A stretch of 64,000 nt of DNA from Argopecten irradians (lineage: Eukaryota > Mollusca > Bivalvia > Pectinida > Pectinidae), in the NCBI RefSeq assembly GCF_041381155.1, contig NC_091137.1, positions 27,697,351 through 27,761,350 on the forward strand. Direction: 5' to 3'. This document shows positions 1 to 14,900 of this stretch, piece by piece. The notes beneath the pieces were generated by a model. It was not told the DNA's origin. It saw nothing but the letters and a program-made list of their open reading frames with translations, and ran no database searches. Within the stretch, counting starts at the first letter, position 1; every line of letters starts with the position of its first letter. The position numbers and the translations under genes were made by a program.

Positions 1-98
1 GTAGTGAAACCTAGCTGGTGACATTCAACAGGCAATGGCGTTGCCTTTTTTAAATACAAACATATGTTGCGTTTAATTCTTGTGCTTCATCGTTACAG

Positions 99-2917
99 AA
101 TCTTGCCATGTAGAAATGAGGGGAAATGTATTGCCACAACGGCTTCGGGGTTTAAATGTTTGTGTTATCCCGGGTATACTGGTACGATTTGTGACATGCC
201 AGACCGTAAGTATTAACTTTACACTATTTGTGTACATTTATATACTATTAGGTTTTTATAATGACATTGTTGAATATTATGGAAAAAAAACAAACAAAAA
301 ACATAACGTTTTTCAAAATGAAGACCTTAGCGTCCATCTTGCATTTTAGATAGACAAAACAATGCTTTAGAGTCTAATATAACATCACTTCTGGGTACTA
401 TCAGCCAAGTACCGATACTAAAGGAATATTACTCGAATGATTAGAGATTGGAAAAAACGAGTAAAATTGTTTGTTTGGATTACCTACCATAGAGGTTGTT
501 ACAACAAATGCGACATGTCCAGCCGGGATGGTTGCGGAGCGGTGTACGTGTAGCCAGACATGTTCTGGAGCAGCTTTCAAAGGGGACACATGTAAAACAT
601 TTAGAGCACCAGGACTAGTACAGGTACTCACCTTGTAAATGACACTTAATTAATAAGAATAGCGTCTATTATACAATCTATGAAATTATTTTTGACGAAA
701 ACTTTCGTCTTGACGTCCTTTCATTATGTCTATTTTTTTTTTATTAAAATTACAAATTATTATTGAAACGATGTCACTTTAAAAAAGATTTGAACAAAGG
801 TATGTTAAGCAACAAATAGAAAAGACGATTTCATCACACATTCACTACATTGGTCAAAAACGGATTAATTTCAATACCATCTTTAGTGTTAAAGAAATGC
901 AAATTGCGTTACAGGTGTGTCTATTAGTCACATGCCGATAAAATCTAGGAAAAACATAGTGTGTGTTGTGTGTGTGTGTCTGTGTGTCTGTCTGTGTGTG
1001 TCTGTGTGTCTGTGTGTCTTTCTGTCTGTCTGTGTCTGTGTGTCTGTCTGTCTGTCGTCCGTCCGTCCGTCCGTCCGTTCGGATGACTGGGTATCGGTTT
1101 CCAAACTAAAAAATACAATTGATGGGTCAGTTGTTGTGGAAACTTCAGAAAATTGTCAATGGATCAATTATGAAGGCTTACGTTTACTAAAAATACATTA
1201 TCTTCCATCAAAGTTGTTTCTTGTGTTTGTTTCAGCCGTTGACGACTTGCAGACCAGGGGATGGCGATCACATTATCATGTTTAATGTAGAAGGATCAGG
1301 CATGGTCAAGTGTCCTCCGGGTTCTAACCTCACAGGATGTACTTTCAGAGACAGGTAAATACTACTGGTATGGTCAAGTGTCCTCCGGGTTCTAACCTCA
1401 CATGATGTACCTTCAGAGATAGGTAAATACTGGTATGGTCAAGTGTCCTCCGGGTTCTAACCTCACAGGACGTACCTTCAGAGACAGGTAAGTACTGGCT
1501 TGGTCAAGTGTCCTCCGAATTTTTATGTTATTACGCCTTTCAGGTTGAGTTCATTTTTGCTTTCCTTGTTTATTTTGAGTCAAGGATCTCAAAGTTGGTT
1601 TACAATGGAAAAACAAATTAATAAATCAAAGATTTATTTCATTCAGGAAGACTGAGCTTGCTTTAGTTTTAATCCTAAGTGAAAGTATAATTCCAAAGGA
1701 TAACTACACCTTTCGAAATACATACATAATTTAGAACATACTTTATGATGAGTTGGCTTTAACTAGTCTTCCTCAACCTTTACTTGAACTCATTTGGCAT
1801 TGATATTGTCAGTGTGGTAGAGATTCGTCTATAAACTAATATCAAAAAGGTTTATTCTTGGCTTTATATTTTGAATGATGTTCTAATCATTGTAAGAAGT
1901 CAGAAATGATATCACTTGTGTAACACTTAAAAGAGTTTTTGTAGTATATGTAAGATAAAAACAATATTGATTAAAGAAAATATTTATACTTGAGACTGTT
2001 TTAGCCTTTGTTTGATCTTGTAGAGGATACTACCGCCCAGGAGGTAACATGTTTACGACAGATACTGGAGAAGCCACTCAGATCCGATACAACACCGGTA
2101 CCTGTAGCTTATTACATGACTGTCCGTCGTGTACCCTTCAGGCCAGGTGTAAGAGTGAGTTTACTGATATTTTGGAAATCACTTATCTACAAATTAGAGG
2201 AGGCAGATATTTTGTCCCATCCGTCCTCCATTTCTGACGCCACGTTATCATTACCTGAGACCACTTGGCTGTTTACGTTATAGCGTTGCAGTAGATTTCT
2301 TGCCCAGCATTGGCATAGAAAATCGTTCCAAGTCATATTACCCTAGTGACCAATGCTAAAATGTGTGAATGGTGAAGTCACTAGTTATCAGACGGATTGT
2401 GTGATGAAATACTGCATACTAGGTCAAGAAAAAAGTAATATTTTTTTCAGATAAATTGGTGTTTATCATCTATAGTCTTGCTGTTGGTCTGGGCTTAGAG
2501 GTGTCACATGGTATCAAAATACGTATTTCATAATAAGTATAACTTAAATATAAGTTTAAACCTATTTTATGCCCCCACTAACCTTTTGGTACCTTGGTTG
2601 TTTACCATTATCAAGACGGGCGAATCAACTGCATAACTGAATGATTTATTCCTGATTTGGAATATATAAAGCACCTTTTAGGCAAAACCAATGCACTTGC
2701 CGGACTTTTTGCATTTTGTGTTTATATCAAGCAATACTTTTAATGAATGGAATCTAATTTTCAGAATATGACTGTGGATGTAAAAATGGAGGACATTGTC
2801 ACATGGTCACCGGAGAATGTGTCTGCACGCAGGGCTACTATGGAGACAAGTGTGAAAATTTTGATTATTGCGGCTATTACGAAACTCACAACAATGTAAC
2901 AGCTTGTGGGATTGGAG
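99..2917 (+). CDS. Receptor N-terminal part in window: EGF, Cys-rich segments, EGF (exons 1-5)
   Basis: Part of the large receptor gene. Exon 99-205 encodes an EGF-like module with CRNEGKC and the end [12 protein letters not shown]. Exons 493-623, 1236-1354 and 2024-2154 encode cysteine-rich sequence ([22 protein letters not shown], then [10 protein letters not shown]) that I cannot assign to a named family; its spacing resembles ephrin-receptor-like GCC2/GCC3 repeats only loosely. Exon 2765-2917 encodes a second EGF module ([21 protein letters not shown]). Introns join in phases 1, 0, 2 and 1. The donor region of exon 1236-1354 is tandemly duplicated in the following intron. Confidence 0.82.
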
Positions 2918-5900
2918 GTAAGAATGTACTAACTGAGCCACAGGGGTCTGCGGGTTAACCTATCCGATATTTCCTAGACTAGATCCCGACATTTTCGTCA
3001 CTAGACCTAACATTCTGTTAGATACCAAATACTTACTGCAATTGACATCTTTATCTGGCTTTGGGCTATCAAAACTTAGTGTGTTCATTCATTAGTATCA
3101 GTAATAAAAATGTGTTGTTTCTTAGAATTAGTTTTTATATGTCTTATTTGTAACTCCTATAGCCATCGTTCTTCCTGTAATTAACACATAAATCGAATAA
3201 TTTTTTTGACTTTTGTCATAGGAACTACATATCTAATATAGAAATGGTCCTTTGATTCGGCCTTTGTGGTGTTAAAACGCCTTGGTAGAATCTAAAATAA
3301 TAAATTAACCCTGCCAAGGCGTTATAACACCTTATTGACATCAGCAAAGGTCCATAATTAATAGATATTACCCAGAATAAGATATGAGATAGTATGGTTT
3401 TAGTACTGCGTGCAGTACATGTAACTTTTGTTTGAAGAATTAACGTCATATTAACAGCTATGTTCATGTAAGGACGGCCTCCCAAGTATGCGATGTGTTG
3501 CGTGTATGTTGGGCGAAGTGGGTGTTTTGGGAGACTGCGGTATATTCATGTTGTGTCTTCTTGTATAGTGGAACTGTTGCCCTTTTTATAGTGCTATATC
3601 ACTGAAGCATGCCACCGAAGACACCAAGCAACACACCCCACCCGGTCACATTATACTGACAACGGGCGAACCAGTCGTCCCACTCCCTATATGCTGAGCG
3701 CTAAGCAGGAGCAGAAACTACCACTTTCATAGACTTTGGTGTGTCTCGGCCAGGGGACAGAACCCAGAGCCTTTCTCACAGGGGCGAACACTCAACTCAA
3801 GGCCAAAAGTGAGGCAGTGCCAAGGAAGGCATTAGGAAAGATAAAGTCAGTTAGGAAAAAGAGAAAAGATAAGATCCTAAATTTAGTCGCCTTTTACGAT
3901 CATGCAATAGAGCAGCAGGTACAATTCTAACGCCCTACCTGCAGGGCAGAGTACATGTAACATCGTTTACTTTACCGCAAAGTAATGATAACACATATCT
4001 GTAATATGAAATGTAACCTAATTTTGACAGGTGTATGTAGCGCTGTTCCTCAGGATGAAATCAAAGCTTTTGGTGGTGACAATGAAGGCGACACATGTAT
4101 TTTTCCATTTCAATACGGCGGAAATTCGTATGGATCCTGTGTTCGAACGAATCGTGTAAGTCTACATTTAGTAAATCATTATCTGGAGATAGATTAGGCT
4201 TAGTCAGTTCCTGTTTAACAGACCTGGAAAGACAATGGTCATTGTCCACTATTATAAAATACACTTTCTAAAATTATCTTTTTGTTCTCATTGTAGAAAT
4301 TATGTCTTTGTCCAATATTTATTGATTATTTAATATTTATATTTATTGCGACCTTTTATGATTTGTAAAGACAAAGCGATACAAACAACTCTTTAAAACG
4401 AATACGTACCAATCTATTAATTCAAAGCATCAGCTTTGAGTATTGAAGTTGATCAACTAATTTTATTTTTTAATAATAATTATTATATATAAAGCCTGAT
4501 TGGTAGATTCTTTTTCTTTATACTATTAGGAAGATAAAATCCGGAAATGGCGCGAAAACCCAACGTTATCATTACGTCACAACAGAGACGTCGACGTCGC
4601 GTATTAATTTGGAAAACAATAATCCATTGGAAAATCAATGAAATCGTACGTTTAAACGTATTTTATCTATCACGTATTCTGAAATATTAGTTATAAACAT
4701 TAATGTCACTATTTTTTTAAAACTTTTGTTAGAGTCTGTGATATATTACTCGTATTCTTTGTTCCCAAGGTGGGACCTCCATTTGCATGTGGAGCCAAGT
4801 TTGATGGTCAGAGAGACGGGTATGTAGATTTAGGTCTGTGGAGCCCTGGACCCCAGTATACTATTGCTGCCTGGGTGAGACCGGATGTAGCTGATACTAC
4901 TAGGCGAGTAAGTTATTGATTTGGTTTTCTAAATAAGAAATAATAATAAAAAAAATAGAAAATGATCACAGTTTCTCATATCAGTAATTCTTATTATTAA
5001 TACGCAAAATCTACCTTTACTATTCCATTTTCTTTTCGTTCCAGTTCTAAATCTCATCTCATAGCATCTCGTAGAAATGACATCTGAATTGCAAGCCATA
5101 AACATATACAAATAATAAATAAGTATACTCAATTGGTTTTCCTCATCAAAATGGATATTTGAAATCTAAAAATAATCATTTTAACATTTTTTTGTGATTT
5201 ATGAACTATATATTTCGATGTTGTATAAATCCAATCCACTGCACTCAACTTGTTCCCTCCTTCAAGACTATTGTTGGCGGAGTTGGAGACTGTAACGACT
5301 TCGGGTTGTACCATTTCGAGAATTTTTGGGCGTATTATCGTGGACAAGGCGCCGATAGCCAGTGTACGCGAGGCCTATCATCCGTTGATCGTATACAGAC
5401 CGGCAAGTGGTATCTCATAGCGTCCATCAAAAATAGCACTCACGTCACACTCTATGTTAACGGAAAACTGAAGTCGATTCTGGTAAGGTTTTTAACGTAT
5501 GGATATAATATTAGAAACACAACACAATCGTATGTTATCTAACTGTATAGGCTTTTTATCGTGATATTTTGTATTTATAACAGGAATCAATCTATTTTTT
5601 TAATTTGGTTAGACCACTATATCAATTCGTTGATGAATGAAAAAAAACAAATATTTGCAAAGAGTCGCAGTTTATTTGATTATCTACTCGATATAAGGCT
5701 AGATATATAAATATCATTTAATATCTCGTTATGAAACAAAGTAGTGACGTCATATCATAAGTAAATATAGAATTTTGTAGGATCCGGCTGCCTTTTGCCA
5801 TATAAGGAACACTGTACATCCGGGTCATATCATATGCCAGAGATCAAATGTAATTGGCCAACGCAGAATAAAGTTTGGCCTCTGTTCAACACTATAAAAT

Positions 5901-8900
5901 TGTTACATATACATGTATAAACGGTCACCAAATAAATCAAATATTCAATTTACAATAATATTTCATCTAGGTTAATATTACGTAATTTAGTAAAAGCAGT
6001 GATTTATTCAAAAAAGTTTAATATTACAATTAAACGCTACTAATTCTAGGTTGGTTTTGTAATATACATGGGTACTGCAACATATGTTTTACATGAATAA
6101 TATGACACATATTTTATTCATATTCACAAACATGACCATGTTCTTATGTAATGAACAAATAATGGAATAAGTTATGTTTTCCCCAGGCTAGTCCAAACGC
6201 ACTGCCTACTACGGGTGGATTGTGGATAGGAGGTGAAGAGTGCTGTGAGCAAGGGAGATTCAAAGGCATGGTCAAGGTGAATATACTTTACAGTAAAACC
6301 CCCACCCGTAAAGATTGTTTACTATATAACATGTTTTTCCATTCAATGGGTCCTTAATGTGATATCGAAACAACAAGTAAGATGCGTTAACTGTAAAACT
6401 GAAAAACACAATACGCAAAAGGATAATAAAATAAAACACTAATAAACAAATGATGTTGTGAGTTGATCGTGTTCATGTACGCCTTATATGTATTACAAAA
6501 TATGTTCCGACTGATAATGATTTTCCTTACTTTTAGACAGTGAAAATTTGGAAAAGAGCTTTGTCACCAACCCATTTAAAAAGCAGCATGGATTCGTATG
6601 GAACAGCAAACTCAACTGTAAGTCAGATATTTAGCCAAACACACTTTTTGTGTTAATTTTTTTGTTATCAATTATAGTCGAAATTGAGACTAACACATTC
6701 AATAATTTTCCATTTACCACAGTGTTAAAGTTTTGGATTGTACAAATAACAAATAAAACTGCTGAATCAAATCAATAATCGTGTTCTTTATCTAAAGTCT
6801 ATATTCTCTTAATACACAAGATATGGGGAAAGTAAGGTCTTTCAGCTCAAACTCGCACTAGATTGACATTTTGAAATAAGGTCTATTTCCGCATTAAAAC
6901 ATTTTGAAATTATTATGTTTTACATATTGTTAGTTTGAAACTAAATTTCAATATTGATTTTTTTCAAATAAACATATGTATGGTTACCTAGTGATTATAA
7001 CTTGCCAGAAACATTTCACCCAAAATTAACTAGTACGCCCTGACAAAATGCCACACACATGATGGGCTATTTCGAAGGTCTGTTTTCATTTATTTGTTTG
7101 TTCCCTAAAGCACTTATTTTATTGTTATTGTAACGCCTTTGCAAATCTGTATTTGGTGTCATTAAAATCGAAAAAGGTTTCGAGATAAATACTGTTTTAT
7201 ACAATTTCTAGTTTTTTTTTAATGATTGCTTTACAGTCAAATACCAGTACTTATACGATCAACAACGTTTTGTAAAAGAAAAAAATCCATTTTATATTAA
7301 AAGTTTTATAATAAATGATATATGATAAATACTGATAGATGGAGGCACAATTGGATGGCCTGGTCGGACACTGGGAGTTAGGGGAAGTAATACAGCCGCC
7401 ATGTGTCGGTGTTGATCACGGCGGAGAGGACTGGATCCTGGACCGCGCCAGTACCATGATCATCTCTGGTAAGCCTGAAATATAGCTTCTTTGTCGAGAA
7501 CATAATAACTTTATTCCGCGACTATAACTGTCCCTATAACTGTAAGACTTACGAATTGAAAAGATATATTAACTGAAGACAATCTACTGTTTTGTTTGGT
7601 TTTCATTTAGTTGAAAGACATTCTACCATACAGAGATAGTTGGAAAAGAAATTGGGGTGGGAAATGTATGTATCGCATATCTATTTCGGCAATGCTCTGT
7701 GATATATGGCATATGTCTTAATGGTATATTTCACTAGTGCTTTGTAGTATATGACTTTTGACTTGATTGTAATATCGCCAATTCTCTGTGATATGTGACA
7801 AATGTGTTTTTTGTATATCATTAATGCTCTGTTATTGATGATGAAATCGTAACTATACTTACAGGGAGTCACTGTAACATCAGTCAGTTTACAATACCGG
7901 AAAATATTAATGTCCTGGTAAAACCATGGAACGGCACCACAGGAGGCACACTGCAGATCCAGGCCAAAGTTAGTGTCGATTGTTGTCTATTCCGTCTTTG
8001 CATAGAGTTTTCTGCCCATGCGGACAGGGAGAAATTTTGACGTCATTATTTTATAAGGGAAAACTACGTTGTTTTGCACGGCAAAATATGACGTTGAGAA
8101 ATTATATGTATCTCATGCGCATAGAGAGGGATTTTGACGTCATCATTTTATGATGAAAACTACGTTGTTTTCAAGTAAAACACATGACGTTTCACTCACA
8201 AAAACATGAAATAACAATAAATACTTACCCAGCAGGACATAGAGATATATATGTTATATACAAATGCAGATTATAATTGGATGTGTAACATACTTATTCA
8301 CGAAAATGTTACCCCGCAATTACATCATTATATTAAATTGATTATACACTTTAAACATTTATTTTTAATTCGTATTCATTTGAAGGTAAGACTGATCGCG
8401 ATAACGTAAAATAACGTAACTGACATAATTTTATATTAATAGTATACATTGGACATGAAAATGGAAAGAAAATATCATGCTGTTAACATCCGTCAACTTT
8501 TATTTTGCTTTGGACTTCCTGTTTGTGTAACGTTTAATCAGATAAACGAAAACCAGACTGAAAAGTTGATATGATAAAATGGGTTTGAATTCTTCTTTAA
8601 AATCTGCGTTGATTGCTTGCTTTAAAATGGGATTTTAATGTTAAAATCGGGACTTTAAAAATAACCAAATTAATCAGTATTGGAAGTAACTTAATATCTA
8701 TAAATATAAAAAAAAACTCTTTCATTTAACATTTGTTGTGTACAGAATATTCTGATTGCTGGCACTCTTAATGCCCGCGGTGCAGGATACAGAGGTGGAA
8801 AACGCCCTGGTGAAGGTGAAACAGGCCAGCAAGGGGAATCATACCCAGGTACGTCTCGGTCTGTTTTCCATATATTGTATGTTAGACTGAAACTGATGAC

Positions 8901-11900
8901 CAACTGTTAGCGTCATTGACATATCGTAGAGCATGTTATTTTCAAAATAAGCTCCTTTGTCTTGCAAACCCCTATGTTTTTGTAGCACCAGCTGCGTTCA
9001 TTATGTAAAAATGTAAAACTGTAATGATAGTGTGTAGCGCTTGGAATTTGCGGGGTCAATATATTCTTTGAACTTTTGTTCCAAGATACGTTAATAAAGG
9101 TGAGGGTTGCAAAATCCTTCCACGCTCAAAGTTTGCAGTGTTAAAGGTCTAGGTACATAACTACTTTATATGTGCTTTTTATCTATTCTATTTTTTTACA
9201 AGCATTAAGTGCCCAAAATGATGTTTTCTTACAATACCCATGGGTATATGGCAAGGAGACGCCTTTTTTATTACAAGATACTTCATTCTTTATTTTATGC
9301 CCATTTATAATGATATCTACTCTATCTTAAAAGAATACAAATTAAGATTATCAATTCTCCTTATGTAGATAAAAAATGTCTTAAATTGAATTTAAAATGC
9401 AAAAGAGGGAAATATTAGGGTAACATTCGATTTTCAAATATAGTATGTTCAATCTAAAGAGAACACCACCACCACAAACGGTCTTAATCTTAATTTTGAC
9501 CGTTCAGAGGGCTACATGACAACCAATCTTTTTGAAAGTGATAACATGTTATTTAGCATACCTCGTAACCTCTATATAACAATTGTCTTTTAATTCTGAC
9601 AATATTTCAATTTCAGACAATCAAAGGCCTCCGTTTTATTACCATGGCAACTATAGCATATGTATACTATTACAGAAGTGCTCCGTTACTATCTGCAATC
9701 TCTATTTTCCAATCACTCAAAAACTATTTTCACAGATTTTAATTTCGAAACTAATTTACAGAAAATGTCATGAGAGTATTTTAAATGCGGGGTGAAATTG
9801 TGGACAAAACCCATAACATGGTGAAAAGTACAATGTCCCGTTTTCGTTTTGTACCAAAAGTGTTACGAAGAGTTTTTAAAATCACAAATGGAAAAATTAT
9901 TGTCATTTTAAAGGGACAACTTGTTGTACTTTCGATATGCAAAGTTTCAAAAAAATTGGTCTGTGGGAAGTTTCTATGGGATTTTAATCATTTGTCGTTG
10001 GTATGTAGGATTCGCAAGTTTCAATGAAACCGCGGATGTAGCGAGCATAAATTACCAACGGAATTAAACCGCTATACAGTTAGAGTTTACAAATGACCAT
10101 TATATATTTCAGGTTTAGGTAAAAACAGCATAGACAGTAATAGAGGAGGAGGAGGCGGTGGACAAGGAGGTTCCAGTTCATCGAGCCATCGTGGTAGTGC
10201 CGGTGGCGGAGGAGGATATGCTATTACAGCGTCAGTGTTTAATTATATAGTTATAATTTAGAATAGATACAGTTCAAAACGTCCATATACTATCCTTTTT
10301 ATTTCACTAGCGTCATAACAATATACACAAAAAGTCAAGTTCGGTATGTTTCTTTAGAATTTTCTTGAAATTTCAAATACAATCATAACAAATTTGTCTT
10401 TTAGTTTCATTAGTTTAACGTCATATTACGGCAAGGGTCATTTAAGTGTCAGGTGTGTTGGTGGAGGAAAGCCGGAGTACACGGAGAGAAAAAAACAACG
10501 ACCAGCGGTCATTACCTGGCAAATGCCCCACACGGGATTCGATCTCGCAGCCCAAAGGTGGAAGGCTTATAGTGATATATCGAGACGTTTTAATCGTTCG
10601 ACCACCGACTCTTGCAGTTGGTTAGCGATATAAGTAAGACGCTACAATAACAACAGGTACATATCAACTTATTCCGATTTCAGTACATATAGAAGAGTTG
10701 GTACTAACGCTGGAGAAGTGATGGGCAAGCCAGGTCAAGTGTACGGTGAAGTTACACTCAGCGATTTGTTTATGGGATCCGGAGGTGGTAGTGGCGGCAG
10801 TTCAACAAACCTCACGGTCACCCCCGCCGGTAAATAGAAAACAAAAGATAAATAATTGTTAATCTCATATTCAAACAATAAGTTACATGGTCATTGGATA
10901 TACAGTAAAACACGGCTATAACGAACCTTATAAAACCAAAAAATCAATTCGTTATAAGCATAGTTCGTTATACAAACAATGCAGACATATTATTGGAACC
11001 TTGATGGGAATGAAGATCACTACGCTATAACATGACCATAAAGTCGCAATATGCATGCTCGTTAGACACATGTTTTGCTATATATACTAATATATATATC
11101 ATAGTGAGAATAGCGTGATTTTTTTTATTGACTTGTGACCTGAACTTCAGTTTTGAGATTATCTATTTCCTCGATACCACATAACCCATATGTGCAGATT
11201 TATTGCACACGACACCTTCTACGAAATAAAATTGGTATTAGTTGATTTGATTTGCTTTGATTATCACTACAATTAATTGTAGTTGTAATTATGATTTCAA
11301 AGAAGAAAAGAATATCACATTTTTTCGTCAAATTAAAATATGTCCATTATGACGACGACCATTTATCAAATATGAACCTTTACTGGGTCCATATGGAATT
11401 ATACGACCTGGAAGAATTTTTATATTAGACATGAGAATTATTTTAAAATGTTTGCTTCGTGCTAAGTAATATGGAAACGCATGCAGAATGGCTTGACTAC
11501 ATCTTCTCAAAAAACTCTGAGCCGGTGTAGTGTGGCTTCATAATAGCAATAGTTTCTGAAATTGAAACATCAAATCTATATGCTAAATTAATCAATGAGA
11601 TTGGTGGAAAATGTCTAATACATCTCGATATCCAATTATTTATTTTAGATCAAAAAGTGATTAATGTCAGCTTATTTATCTTATCACCCAGGTGGCAGGG
11701 GTGGAAACGGTGGAGGTGCAATAAGTCTCAAAGCAGAATTGAATGTCAAAATTACTGGACGAGTCATAGCAGCAGGTGAACGTGGACAGGGCGACCTTGG
11801 ATATGGGTAAAAAAATCAGAAAAATATATTTGTAGCTTTAAAATTAGAAACCGTATTCGACAATATTTAAAGACTCATTGGGCGACAGGTAACAGCAGCA

Positions 11901-14900
11901 AAAACTGAAAGTATGCCTAACTTAAAATGAGAAAATGTTTTCGTTTAACGATGTCCGTTGATTTAAAGTATTCAGAACATGCATAGAAAGCTTGGGAGCA
12001 AGTGGATATTGGCGAAGAACGTCAGCTATAGGTTTTCTAATAATTTTGTATATAGAATATATGACACAATCTTAATAACCAAAAAAGTTTTACACACGAA
12101 TAACAGAAAATAGCTTTTAGTAAAATGAAATATTTTGTCGATCTGTATTCCGCAAAGATATATTGTATCTAGCGACTTTTTTAGATGGTTAAATTCACCA
12201 TACGAATAATGTAGCTTAAGACTTATGTCACATCAAAACGAATGCTAGTTTTGAACGTAAGCTAAGATTTCTTTTCTATTATTTTAATAATATCAGCTGG
12301 TGCCCATCTCCCTGTAAAACCTCTACAACCGAGAGAAGATGTTTTAGCCTTAACAGCACCGCTTGTTGGGACGAGTCAGGGGCAGGAGGTGGAGGAAGCG
12401 GGGGCAGTATTTTCATATCAGCCAAGTCCGTCTTTATCGGTAATAAAAAGTCAAGATTTAAGGAAATGTGGCAGTAGCCCTCCACCTGACATATTCATCT
12501 TTAAAATTTGTCCTCTCAGCTGGTAGTCTTTGTTAGAATGGACGCATTTTCGTGGTATATGTAACGTGGCAAATGGTGTCTGTGCGTCTGAGCCAGTGAT
12601 AAAGGAAGAACCTTTCATTATAATTCACCAGATTTGTGATGAGTGATGAAATAAAGGGACTTTTATTTGACAATGTTTGCATTTTACATAAATTACATTG
12701 TATAAATTTCGTGTCTTTCAGATCAAAAGAGGGTTCGTAGTGTAGATGGGTCGGGTGGCTCAGGAGGAACCGCCCCTGGGGGCAGAAACGGAGGATCGGG
12801 AGGAAGTGGTCGTATCCGAATAGAGTATGTCACCTACGTCGGGAGCAGCATATATGCCAGACCTGGCTCCAGGGTCTACAGTTCAGCAACTCTTCAAAAC
12901 GAGTTTATGGTAAATCTCATCATACAAAATAAATCTTCATGAGACTGCAAAAGATATGCGTTTTATAATGAATATTCCGTCTTTGAATATTACATAGTTA
13001 GCCCCTGGCGGGTAGTTATCAATTGTGACGTCATTACTTTGTGAGCACAATTCACGTCGTTTTCTCCGAAAATTATGACGTTGCGATCTCAATCACATAA
13101 CGTCACAATCAATACTTATGTGCAAGTGCAGATAACTCTGTAATATGCAAATTCAGAATATTACTATACTGTCGTAATTCTGGGACTTGCTTATGTCATT
13201 GAGAGGTAAACTGTGTCCAGCAACAACAAAACGTTAATGAATACACACACAATTACGACTTTAATTCCGTAATATGAAAGGAACATAAAATTATTTTGAT
13301 TAATTATTTGTGATTTGCTTAATAAAAACGCGTTTCGTTATCATATGAAACTTCATAATTATGGTAATATATTATTTTAATATTTGATCACATAAACATA
13401 AATTTCGGTCCCAATATACATACCAGTTAGATTGGATATATAGTATATAACATATTTTATCAATTAAATTTTAACAATCAGGAATATGAATAAGCCACCA
13501 ACACTCCATGGTTTTACAGGATCATAGTCAAGCTGGTCAGAAGGTAATTAATCTCGCGTCCACACAATATGGGAATGAGGTTTTCCGTGGATGTTTTGTG
13601 GATAACACTACCTACAGGATGTTATCAGTACGAATGAGCCTGTCGGCTGCCGAAAGCAGGAGTATGACATGGGCGAAATGCATGTCGAAATGCAGGTAAT
13701 TATCAATAACACACATAATTATAATGAAATATCCACAACATTAATATGTATGCTGTAGTTAGCACTGTATTAGATTATCGACGTTCATTTCATAGGAGAT
13801 TTCGGGTTTCGGTTTTTATTTTTGCGAGTTTTGCCGATACCGTTTATCACATAATTTCAACAACCCACGTTTGGAACATTAAGTTTGTAAACAATCTAGC
13901 GGAGGTCGCTATTTTGTCACAACGTCCCGCCATTGTTTACTGATGTCACCAATTAATATAACAATAGATTTTCAGCCAAGGAAACGATATCCAGTTTACC
14001 AGTGGCATATGCAAATTAAAGTACTACATGGACGACGAAGTCACTAGATATCGGACGGATTATGTGATGCAAATTTTGTGCAAAGTATGGATAATTTTGT
14101 ATTTTACACACATTATCTACTAGCTGCTAAAAGCAAATTTGAACTGCAAAAGTTTCGAATATCTGCAGCATAAGTCATTTCATTTTGTTTATGTATTGTA
14201 TAATTTTAATGCTAATCATATGTTAAGCTATATGAAAATAATGTTTTGATAATGGATAGGATTTTACATACAGTATGACTTGTGAATGTCTTCTGACATT
14301 TCAGAGCGAAAGGCTACAGATATTCAGGCACAGAATTCTACAGTGAATGCTACTGTGACAATGTCCTGAAGATGGAACTGAAACGACCAGATAGGTGTGT
14401 GTAATATTTATATTATCATTGACTCTAAAAACTTAAAAAGTTATAAGATGATAGATAAATGATAGTTAACGAATTCCCGATGTATATCGCAATGCACACT
14501 TTGTGGATGGTTACAACGGTCATCAACCATTAGCACATTGGTGCTTTGAATATCGCTAAAATCGATAAATTTTATTACAATTTTTTTACATTTTGCCAGA
14601 GAATGTGACACATCGTGCAGGGGAGACGCTTCACAGATGTGTGGCGGGACGAACCGAATTCTTGTGTTTGGGCCGCCCCCAGGGATTCCTGCTATCGGTC
14701 ACGCTGGTGCGGTATCTAAATGTGAGCCTTGGTGCGTTACTGCAGATCAGTATTCAAAAACTGTAAGTTGCTTTACCTTTTGATGTTATTCAAATGTCTC
14801 TGGCATTGTGCAAGCATATCATTCTATTTGCCGGCTCGCACCAGCTGTACCGGTACAAATCTGTTGTATCTATAATGGAACACGAAAAGCCAGCAGAACC

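Noticed and set aside
401-631. 76-codon minus-strand frame
   Set aside because: It is the antisense shadow of receptor exon 493-623.
917-1285. 122-codon plus-strand frame, Val/Cys/Ser-rich
   Set aside because: It is a by-product of the (TG)n/(TCTG)n microsatellite; the real exon here (1236-1354) uses another frame.
3736-3930. 64-codon plus-strand frame
   Set aside because: Falls entirely in the dispersed repeat at 3480-3950.
9583-10027. Two overlapping plus-strand frames of 70 and 80 codons
   Set aside because: Lie in a long intron, show no recognised motif, and have no splice or start context.
13974-14096. Possible extra exon between 13520-13695 and 14305-14394
   Set aside because: An AG precedes it, but including it would break the WSC domain, which is continuous without it; part of the segment resembles 2372-2405 and is probably repeat.
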